The position numbers and the translations under genes are program-made. Shown in pieces: positions 58,044 to 64,000 of a stretch of 64,000 nt of DNA. The notes beneath the pieces were generated by a model, which searched no databases, was not told the DNA's origin, and saw nothing but the letters and a program-made list of their open reading frames with translations. This DNA is from DASRDU01 sp035560235 (GTDB lineage Bacteria; Acidobacteriota; Blastocatellia; RBC074), in assembly GCA_035560235.1 (NCBI GenBank), contig DATMAG010000116.1, positions 1-64,000 on the forward strand, in the 5' to 3' direction. Every line of letters starts with the position of its first letter. Position 1 is the first letter of the stretch.

Positions 58044-58447
58044 TGCGTTATTACCTCACTTTCCAGATTGACGGCAATCAGGGCGACCTGAAAGCGATCC
58101 ATCACCAGTCTGATCTCCTCGCGGAGAAAGAATCTTTTGTAAACAGCCTCGCTGATTGCCAGGTAAATCCGGCGCGACGGATCAATCTGTTCAAGATAAG
58201 CCAGGTAGATGAAATACTGTCCCAGCGCTCCCTCAAGCTCCTTGATGAAGGATTTGCCAGCGAAGCTTTTCACTTCGACCACTATTCTCCTGCCATCTCG
58301 CTCCGCTGCAAAGGGATGTTCTGCTGCCAGGTCGGCATAAAGTCTCAGGCGACCGCGCCTGATCGTAAGCGGATCATCAGTGATCGTCCACCCATCCCTG
58401 ATGAGCGCGTTTTTGACCGCGTTGTGAATGGCATCGGTGCGAGGCAT
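58031..58447 (-). CDS. XisH-like nuclease-fold protein
   Basis: 138 residues. The start PRTDAIHNAVKNALIRDGWTITDDPL and the core VEVKSFAGKSFIKELEGALGQYFIYL match XisH. The pattern D (LYADLAAE), then EVKSF, looks like a PD-(D/E)xK nuclease centre. XisH accompanies XisI and was described in cyanobacterial fdxN element excision. The pair sits inside the sugar-use locus with only 6 bases to the GH13 gene and appears to be inserted between enzyme and transporter. ATG at 58447 begins directly after the GH13 stop. No recombinase or att-like sequence is visible nearby, so a role in element excision here is not supported. Confidence 0.87.
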   Translation of the reverse strand: MPRTDAIHNAVKNALIRDGWTITDDPLTIRRGRLRLYADLAAEHPFAAERDGRRIVVEVKSFAGKSFIKELEGALGQYFIYLAYLEQIDPSRRIYLAISEAVYKRFFLREEIRLVMDRFQVALIAVNLESEVITQWTN

Positions 58448-58453
58448 AGCTTG

Positions 58454-60352
58454 TCAGACAAGAATCACCGCCGCGCGTGGCGACATTGTGAATCTGATCC
58501 GGCCATTTTCGATTCTGACCTCGGCGCCGGAACCCAGCACGTTTTTCAGCACCGTTCCGTCAGCGAGTTTCAGACTGCGCGGCACGGGCGCGTCAATCGT
58601 TGCGGGCTGCGAACTGTTATTGAAGGCCACGATCACAGTTCTGCTGGCCGTGAAGCGCGCAAAGACATAAGTCTGATCGGCAATCGCCAGGTGCATCAGC
58701 CCGCCGCGCCGCAGCGGCTCAAGCTCGGCACGCAGGCGCAGAGCCTTTTTGACGTGCTCAAAAACATCGTTCTCTTCCGGTGTGCGGCCCGATGCTTCAA
58801 AGGCATTGCGCGCATCGCCAGGCCAGCCGCCCGGAAAGTCGCGGCGATTGTCGGGATCATTGCCGCCGCGCATCGCAATCTCATCGCCGTAATAAAGCTG
58901 CGGAATGCCGCGCATCGTCAGCAGAAACGTCAGGCCCAGTTTCAGACCGTCAGTTGTCGCGCCCGGTTCATTCATAAACCGCTGCACGTCGTGCGAGCCG
59001 AGCAGCGTCACCAGCACGTTCGGGTTCGGATAGAGATAGTCCTGATTGAGAATGTTGATGAGTTCACCAATTGACCGGCCTTTGGCAAAAGTCTCACGAA
59101 GGGCGAAATGGAGCGGGTAATCAAACTCGGTGTCAATTTTTGAATCAACGCCGTCCCACCTTTTTGCGCCGCCCTGAAAGAAAGCCACCTGCGCGGGCAG
59201 TCCGTCGAGCGTTTCACCCACGACGTTGACCTTCGGGTATTCGCGTTTGATCGCGGTCATCCATTCGTTCCAGAACCGGCGCGGCACGTAAGGCAGCGTG
59301 TCCTGACGAATCGCATCAAGACCAGTCGAGCCAATCCACCAGAGCGTATTCTGAATGATGTAACGCGCGGCTTCAGGATCATTCTGATTCAGATCGGGCA
59401 GGAGGTTGATGAACCAGCCGTCGAGCACCGGCCTGATCAGATCGGGCGAAGCGTACCTGTCCATCAGCAGATGCGTCTGCCACGTTTCGTTGAGGTGCGA
59501 GCTTTCAGTGCCATTGAACCACGTCGGCGTTGGCGAATCTTTGACCCAGGGATGATACGGCCCGCAGTGATTCGCCACCTGATCCTGGATGATCTTGAGG
59601 CCAAGCGCGTGAGCCTTTTCGACGAGTTCGCGAAATTTCTTCAGATCACCGAAATGTTCTTCGACGGCGTAAAAATCAACGGCTCCGTAACCATGATAAC
59701 CCGTTGTCGGCTGACCGTCGTAAACCTCCTTCAGATCGGGCTGATTGTTGTTGTCGTAAACCGGATTGAGCCAGAGCGCCGTCACGCCCAGGTCTTTCAG
59801 ATAAGGCAGGTGGTTGATGATGCCCTGCAAATCGCCGCCGTGATAGAAGCGGCCCTTGCTGCGATCAAAGATGCCTTTCGAGACAGCCGGATCATCATTC
59901 GCCTGATCGCCGCTGGCAAAGCGGTCAGGCATAATCAGGTAAATCACGTCATCCTGATTGAAGCCCTGAAAGTTGCCTGCGCGCGCAAGCGGCGCTGAAA
60001 CTTCAAATTTGAATTCGGTGCGACCGCCGCTTGTCGCAATGCTGATCGGATAGCTGCCCGGCTTTGCGTTTTTACTGATAGTCACATCAACGAACAGGTA
60101 TGTGCCGGCCTCGCTGATTTTCACATTGCCGGTTCTGATTGCTGCGTTTGCCGATGAAACTTTCGCGCCCTGCAGGTTGCGCCCGCGCACCAGCAGCCGC
60201 ACCGGATTGAGCGAATGACCAGTCCACCAGTTCGGCGGCTCGACTTTCAGGACTGCAGGCGCTGCAGCGGCTGACGCGGCAATGAAAACGCAGCAGAGAG
60301 CCGAAAATGCAGCGAGGCGAAACGGACGAAGCCGGGGCGAATGTATCTTCAT
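58454..60352 (-). CDS. Exported GH13 cyclomaltodextrinase/alpha-amylase-like enzyme
   Basis: 632 residues with a signal peptide (LAAFSALCCVFIAASAAAA). The N-terminal beta domain (VLKVEPPNWWTGHSLNPVRL) is the typical cyclomaltodextrinase/neopullulanase N domain. The GH13 barrel follows with VIYLIMPDRFASGD, DLGVTALWLNPVYDN, KIIQDQVANHCG, GLDAIRQDTLPYV (nucleophile Asp), NVVGETLDG (acid/base Glu) and LLGSHDVQRFM (transition-state Asp), and then a C-terminal beta domain ending FTMSPRAAVILV. It should hydrolyse alpha-1,4-glucans or cyclodextrins outside the cytoplasm. All three catalytic acids are present. It heads a minus-strand unit with xisH, xisI and the MFS transporter. Confidence 0.88.
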   Translation of the reverse strand: MKIHSPRLRPFRLAAFSALCCVFIAASAAAAPAVLKVEPPNWWTGHSLNPVRLLVRGRNLQGAKVSSANAAIRTGNVKISEAGTYLFVDVTISKNAKPGSYPISIATSGGRTEFKFEVSAPLARAGNFQGFNQDDVIYLIMPDRFASGDQANDDPAVSKGIFDRSKGRFYHGGDLQGIINHLPYLKDLGVTALWLNPVYDNNNQPDLKEVYDGQPTTGYHGYGAVDFYAVEEHFGDLKKFRELVEKAHALGLKIIQDQVANHCGPYHPWVKDSPTPTWFNGTESSHLNETWQTHLLMDRYASPDLIRPVLDGWFINLLPDLNQNDPEAARYIIQNTLWWIGSTGLDAIRQDTLPYVPRRFWNEWMTAIKREYPKVNVVGETLDGLPAQVAFFQGGAKRWDGVDSKIDTEFDYPLHFALRETFAKGRSIGELINILNQDYLYPNPNVLVTLLGSHDVQRFMNEPGATTDGLKLGLTFLLTMRGIPQLYYGDEIAMRGGNDPDNRRDFPGGWPGDARNAFEASGRTPEENDVFEHVKKALRLRAELEPLRRGGLMHLAIADQTYVFARFTASRTVIVAFNNSSQPATIDAPVPRSLKLADGTVLKNVLGSGAEVRIENGRIRFTMSPRAAVILV

Positions 60353-60512
60353 ATGCGCATGCCTGAAGAATGTTGCGGAGGTACGGTCACGTCTGACGGC
60401 GGGCGCAGTTTAGCACTGAGGGATGCAGGCTGTCATGAAACGGCGTCGTTCTCCAGACTGCTGAGAGGATGAGCAACTGACCGCTGACTGCTGACCGTCA
60501 GCCATGACGTTG

Positions 60513-61547
60513 CTACCGGCTGCTGGTGGACAGGATATTCTGAATGCGCGAGAGCAGGTCGTGCGGGTCGCAGGGTTTGATGACATAATCGCGCGCGCCC
60601 AGTTCAAAGCCGCGCCGCACACTCTCTTCGGCATCGCTGCCGGTAATCATAATCACGGGCAGGTCAAGCCGTCCGCCGTTGAGGTCGCGCAGGCGGCTCA
60701 GGACGTGAAAGCCGTCAAGTTCCGGCAGGCCAATATCGAGCAGCAGCAGATCAGGATTGTCACGCCTCACAGCATCAAGCGCCTGCTCGCCGTTGTAGGC
60801 GCGCAGGGTGTGATAACTGTGCTGCTGCATGATCAGATCGAGGATTTCAACCTGATCCCGATTATCATCAACTATCAGCAGAGTCGGGCGACGGCTTGAA
60901 TGAGAACAGATGGTCCTGGCCGGAGCCGGACTGAAACAAACGATCCGGCGGGCGCTGTGAGCTTCGGTCAGCGCTTCGTCAGCCAGGCTGATCAGGGTCA
61001 GCAGATCGGTTGCCACTGCCGGGGCTGAGGCGATTCCGGCGACGTAATCCGAGTGTTTCAGAAAGCGGTACTCTTCGCGCCAGAGTTGTAACCGCACGGA
61101 CAATTCCGCATCCGTGCAGTCGGGCTGCCAGACCAGCAGGGTAAACGTGCCGTAAATTGCCGCTGCCTTCAGATCCTGTTCCGGCTGCGCCGGACAACTG
61201 ACAGGCTCAAGCCGCGAAGCCAGAAAGTCAGAGAGTTCACTGAGGATCGCCCGGTGCCGCAATGCCGTGTGTTCGTCGCTGTAAACCGGCCCGGAAACCA
61301 CATCAGAAGCCCGGGAAATGGCTCTGGCGCGCACAAGCGCGACGGCTCCTGTTCTGCCTGCTGACAGTGCTGCGCGGGCAGCGTCAGTCAGAAGCAGAAA
61401 GTCTTTCACCGCACAGTCTCCATCGGGAACTTCGTCAAAGCCTCCGGCCCCTGACCGTCTGAGCGAGGCTGTCCAAATGGGTTGTTGAATCGTGGAAAGG
61501 TCGTGTGAGGAGACCCTGCCGTCATCGATCAGCATATCCGTTTTCAC
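60513..61547 (-). CDS. Response regulator with degenerate N-terminal GGDEF-like domain
   Basis: 344 residues. The C-terminal receiver (about 220-340) is intact: LLIVDDNRDQVEILD, the phosphoacceptor in DLLLLDIGLPELDGFHV, PVIMITGSDAEE and DYVIKPCDPHDLLSRI. The N-terminal ~200 residues end in LISLADEALTEAHSARRIVC, which resembles the end of GGDEF domains (A-D-x-A-L-Y-x-A-K), but no GGDEF signature is seen, so it would not make cyclic-di-GMP. A C-terminal receiver is unusual, since most are N-terminal. The start is GTG at 61547, or ATG at 61535. No kinase is nearby. It may act as a signalling hub or phosphate sink. Confidence 0.75.
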   Translation of the reverse strand: MKTDMLIDDGRVSSHDLSTIQQPIWTASLRRSGAGGFDEVPDGDCAVKDFLLLTDAARAALSAGRTGAVALVRARAISRASDVVSGPVYSDEHTALRHRAILSELSDFLASRLEPVSCPAQPEQDLKAAAIYGTFTLLVWQPDCTDAELSVRLQLWREEYRFLKHSDYVAGIASAPAVATDLLTLISLADEALTEAHSARRIVCFSPAPARTICSHSSRRPTLLIVDDNRDQVEILDLIMQQHSYHTLRAYNGEQALDAVRRDNPDLLLLDIGLPELDGFHVLSRLRDLNGGRLDLPVIMITGSDAEESVRRGFELGARDYVIKPCDPHDLLSRIQNILSTSSR

Positions 61548-61801
61548 TGGGGCTGGGGCTTGATCGGAAAGCAGCAGACTGGCATCAGACGCGTTGCTCG
61601 GTTTTTGTTGGTTCTGCTCTGTTACAGCCTGCTTTTTACCACGTTAAACGATGTCATGCAAGATGGCTGCAAAAAATATTGCCGGGTGAAAAGGCAGTCC
61701 GGGTCTGACTTCTGCGGAAGTGGCCCGGCGCTGTCAGGGTAAATTACTGAAACCTTTGGGCTGGATTTTTCACATACCCACCGGATGACTGAAAAGTGAG
61801 C

Positions 61802-61820
61802 TGCCGGAACAGTTCCGGCA
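61802..61820. promoter_or_regulatory. Short palindrome upstream of the DUF4097 gene
   Basis: TGCCGGAA, loop CAG, TTCCGGCA: a perfect 8-bp inverted repeat, 26 bases before the ATG at 61847. The position would suit an operator or a leader hairpin near the ribosome site. The rest of the 61548-61846 gap holds no supportable gene. Confidence 0.4.
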
Positions 61821-61846
61821 CCGAAAATCAAACGGGGGCAGAGACA

Positions 61847-62737
61847 ATGAACAGAGCGAAGCCGGGCAGGTGGAAAAGAATGGGACAGGCATCAGGGATC
61901 CTGATGCTGCTGGCAGGCTGTACGGCGACGATCAGGGCACAGTCGTATTTGAGAGTAACGGCTCAGGAGGAAAAATCCTTTCGCGTCAGCGGCGTTCCGC
62001 GGGTGCTGGTCAGCACGTTCGATGGCGCAGTCAGGGTCGAATCGTGGGACAGGGCCGAGGTTCTCTGCCAGGCCGAAAAACGCGGGCGCAGCCAGGGCGA
62101 CCTTGATCGCATTGAAATCATCTCCAGCCAGACGGGCGATGAGATTCGCTTTGAGGCGAAGCTGACTTCGCGGGCCAACTGGAACCTGCACGCGCGCGCC
62201 AATCTGACGATTCACGTGCCGCGTGAATCCATTCTGTCGGCGCGCACTGGCGACGGCAGCATCGAGGCACACGGCCTGAGCGGAGAGACTTCCCTGCGCA
62301 CCGGCGACGGCAGCATCACCGCAAGCAATCTGAGCGGCAGCGTGATTGTCCGGACCGGCGACGGTTCGGTTGATCTGTCCGACGTGCGCGGGCGGTTGCA
62401 GGCACAGACCGGCGACGGAAAGATGCATCTGCGAGGCCGGTTTACCGAACTCGACGCCCGCACCGGCGACGGTTCGATGGAAGTTACCGTCGAACCCGGT
62501 TCGCAGATGAATGCGCCCTGGTCGCTGAAAACCGGCGATGGTTCGATTATGCTGGCGCTGCCTGCTGATTTTGCTGCCGACCTGGACGTGCATACCAGCG
62601 ACGGTTCGATTTCAACCGAACTGCCGGTGACTTTTTCGGGCAAGCTCGGCAACACGCTGCGCGGGCAGTTGAATCAGGGCGGCAGGCTGCTGACGGTGCG
62701 AACGGGTGATGGTTCGATCACTTTGCGAAGAAACTGA
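61847..62737 (+). CDS. DUF4097 beta-helix-like protein with TGDGS repeats
   Basis: 296 residues. A possible lipoprotein or Sec signal (ILMLLAGC, residues about 13-20) precedes a right-handed beta-helix-type repeat domain in which the pentapeptide R/K-T-G-D-G-S/K recurs at least eight times (for example ARTGDGSIEA, LRTGDGSITA, VRTGDGSVDL, AQTGDGKMHL). This is the DUF4097 (putative adhesin) family pattern. Such proteins are periplasmic or surface located and often sit beside sigma/anti-sigma genes. ATG at 61847 is chosen, with a purine-rich stretch GGGGGCAGAG before it. The following sigma factor gene starts 95 bases after its stop, in the same direction, so they may be co-expressed. Molecular role unknown. 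Confidence 0.8.
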   Translation: MNRAKPGRWKRMGQASGILMLLAGCTATIRAQSYLRVTAQEEKSFRVSGVPRVLVSTFDGAVRVESWDRAEVLCQAEKRGRSQGDLDRIEIISSQTGDEIRFEAKLTSRANWNLHARANLTIHVPRESILSARTGDGSIEAHGLSGETSLRTGDGSITASNLSGSVIVRTGDGSVDLSDVRGRLQAQTGDGKMHLRGRFTELDARTGDGSMEVTVEPGSQMNAPWSLKTGDGSIMLALPADFAADLDVHTSDGSISTELPVTFSGKLGNTLRGQLNQGGRLLTVRTGDGSITLRRN

Positions 62738-62832
62738 TCTGATTGCAGATTGTGGATTGCAGAATGCAGATTGAAGAGACGCATCAGGAAGCAGCATCAG
62801 CCGCGCATCAATCTGTAATCAAACGAGGCGTA

Positions 62833-63438
62833 ATGGCGTTTGCGGAATTGGCCCCCGGCGTAGTGGCGCGCGCGAAAGGCGGCGATGAAGAGGCGTTTCA
62901 TCTGATCTTCAACCGCTATGGGCGTCCGGTGCTGAGCTTTATTCACAACCTGGTGCAGAACCGTGAACTGGCCGAGGAACTGGCGCAGGAAACTTTCGTG
63001 CGGGCTTACCGCAATCTGGCCGGATTGCAGGATGAACTGCGGCTTTCGACCTGGCTCTTTGGCATTGCCCGCAATGTGGCGCGTGAATCAATGCGGCAGA
63101 CACGCCGTGATGAACGCCGCGTCGGGCTGGACGAACCTGAAAGTCTGAAATTGAAATCTGAGGAAGTGCTGCCGGAGGGCGCGATGCTCGATCAGGAACT
63201 GAATGCCACAATTCAGAAAGCATTGCTGGCACTCGATGAAGACAAACGGCTGGTCTTCAGCCTGAAGATTTTTCACGAAAAAAGTTACGAGGAGATCAGC
63301 GCCATCACGGGCCATTCGATTGGCAAACTGAAAACCGATCTGCACCGCGCCCGCGCCGAAATGCGCAAGCGCATTGCGCCTTATCTGGGCACTGCTGCCG
63401 TGATTTTGTGTGCTGTTTCACCGTGGGTGTGGCAATGA
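62833..63438 (+). CDS. ECF-type RNA polymerase sigma factor with hydrophobic C-terminal tail
   Basis: 201 residues. Region 2 contains FHLIFNRYGRPVLSFIHNLVQNRELAEELAQETFVRAYRNL, and region 4 contains LDEDKRLVFSLKIFHEKSYEEISAITGHSIGKLKTDLHRARAEMRKRI. This is the standard two-domain ECF layout. The last ~20 residues (APYLGTAAVILCAVSPWVW) are hydrophobic, like a membrane-contact tail, which is unusual for a sigma factor. ATG at 62833 with GAGG upstream is preferred to the open frame from 62743. Its stop overlaps the anti-sigma start by four bases (ATGA), so the pair is translated together. Targets not known; the DUF4097 gene may be one. Confidence 0.87.
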   Translation: MAFAELAPGVVARAKGGDEEAFHLIFNRYGRPVLSFIHNLVQNRELAEELAQETFVRAYRNLAGLQDELRLSTWLFGIARNVARESMRQTRRDERRVGLDEPESLKLKSEEVLPEGAMLDQELNATIQKALLALDEDKRLVFSLKIFHEKSYEEISAITGHSIGKLKTDLHRARAEMRKRIAPYLGTAAVILCAVSPWVWQ

Positions 63439-64000
63439 ACTGTGAACGATGCCGGACAGAGCTTGAGGATTTTCTTTACGGCGAACTGAGCGCCGCGCAA
63501 TCGGCTGCGATCAGAGAGCACCTGACCGGGTGCGCTGATTGCCGCGTGGTGCGGGACACGCTCGAACGCGAGAACGAAATCTTCGCTGAATTTTACGAAC
63601 AGACCGCGCTCGACCCGGCGCCCGAAATGTGGGAAGCCATCCGGTCGCGCATTGCCGCCGAAGCGCCCGCGACCGAACCGCGTGCCGGATGGCTGGCCAG
63701 GCTGAGCGAATGGCTGAGCGTTGAGCGACTGCTCGCTTCGGCTATGCTGCGCCAGACGGCGTTTGCCGCCCTGCTCGTCATTATTTCAGTCGCGGCGACG
63801 ACGCTTTATTTCACGCTGAAAAATAATCGCTCGAACGCCGATAACGTGGCGCGCACAATTCCGACGCCGCAGCCTGCGCAGTCACCTGAACAGCCGAAGG
63901 CAACGCCGACGCCTGCGCCTGATTCACCCAGTCCCGGAACTGATTCAGTCAGACCTGAAGTGGCCAGCGTGCCGAAAGGTTCAGCGACAAAGTCGCTGCG
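63435..64000 (+). CDS. Zinc-finger anti-sigma factor, 3' end outside window
   Basis: At least 188 residues, running off the window. The N-terminal zf-HC2 motif NCERC...HLTGCADC (H-x3-C-x2-C) is the zinc-binding anti-sigma domain. A transmembrane helix follows (TAFAALLVIISVAATTLYF, about residues 112-131). After it comes a Pro/Thr/Ser-rich extracytoplasmic linker (TPTPAPDSPSPG). The start ATG overlaps the upstream sigma factor stop (ATGA), typical for an ECF sigma and its membrane anti-sigma. It should hold the sigma factor at the membrane until an envelope signal leads to release. The C-terminal sensory part cannot be seen. Confidence 0.85.
   Translation, partial: MNCERCRTELEDFLYGELSAAQSAAIREHLTGCADCRVVRDTLERENEIFAEFYEQTALDPAPEMWEAIRSRIAAEAPATEPRAGWLARLSEWLSVERLLASAMLRQTAFAALLVIISVAATTLYFTLKNNRSNADNVARTIPTPQPAQSPEQPKATPTPAPDSPSPGTDSVRPEVASVPKGSATKSL

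Noticed and set aside
57702..58447. Evidence for an fdxN-type excisable element
   Set aside because: No site-specific recombinase, no nif genes and no direct repeats were seen; only the xisH/xisI names point to such an element.
61505..61742. Short plus-strand open frames beside the response regulator
   Set aside because: They lie over the promoter region and start of the minus-strand regulator, lack ribosome sites and resemble no protein.
62200..62737. Tandem DNA repeat (ACCGGCGACGG) as a CRISPR or satellite
   Set aside because: The repeats are in frame and encode the TGDGS pattern of a DUF4097 protein, with irregular spacing.

Overview
The window looks like a chromosomal segment of an Acidobacteriota bacterium, most likely class Blastocatellia (inference). 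The supporting signs are an Oar-type TonB-dependent receptor with a carboxypeptidase-like plug domain, a kinase fused to a formylglycine-enzyme-type domain, PEGA proteins, Uma2 and XisH/XisI genes, an ECF sigma/anti-sigma pair, a moderately high G+C content, and a radical SAM enzyme of the membrane-spanning-lipid type. No rRNA, tRNA or CRISPR array was seen.

Left edge (1-4.3 kb): the 3' end of an ISL3-like transposase, a decayed conserved gene, a large radical SAM enzyme resembling tetraether / membrane-spanning lipid synthases, a cupin and a small conserved protein. 4.7-9.5 kb (+): a PLP-dependent threonine/serine dehydratase, a CpsB/YwqE-type PHP phosphatase, and a catalytic plus non-catalytic M16 peptidase pair. 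9.8-12.8 kb: a CpxA/CpxR-like two-component system beside a Spy/CpxP-like periplasmic protein. 13-17.4 kb: a di-haem oxidoreductase, a peroxiredoxin whose peroxidatic position is an in-frame TGA (selenocysteine), a DUF6526 protein, and a lipid kinase/phosphoesterase pair. 17.5-21 kb: a kinase-FGE fusion and a PEGA protein that overlap by 4 nt.

21.5-46.1 kb is the centrepiece: sixteen consecutive minus-strand genes combining lipid chemistry and envelope export. In transcription order they are a fatty acyl-AMP ligase, a CFA/mycolate-type methyltransferase, a stand-alone acyl carrier protein, a soluble di-iron acyl-ACP desaturase, an alpha/beta hydrolase, a three-domain AMP-ligase/carrier/PlsC acyltransferase, an Oar-like outer-membrane protein, a STAS protein, a patatin-like lipase, a TolC-like channel, an HpnP-like B12 radical SAM protein, an RND adaptor, a membrane desaturase, a second CFA synthase, an RND pump with an extra soluble insertion, and a second B12-type radical SAM protein. 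My reading is that free fatty acids are activated, loaded on a dedicated carrier, desaturated and methylated/cyclopropanated, put into a lipid and moved to the outer envelope. The product is unknown.

46-50.5 kb: an MsbA-like ABC exporter, then a thioredoxin-fold fusion protein followed by a UGSC-type selenoprotein with an in-frame TGA and a strong bacterial SECIS hairpin. 50.6-60.4 kb: an M14 carboxypeptidase, a Uma2 nuclease-like protein, and a maltodextrin/starch locus (SLC45-like transporter, cyclomaltodextrinase-like GH13, DUF1080 protein and a GH15 glucoamylase cut off before its catalytic domain) interrupted by a xisH-xisI pair. 60.5-64 kb: a receiver-domain regulator, a DUF4097 repeat protein, an ECF sigma factor and its zinc-finger anti-sigma factor (cut by the window end).

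Many intergenic gaps hold long, nearly perfect hairpins with unrelated arm sequences, a recurrent feature of this genome.
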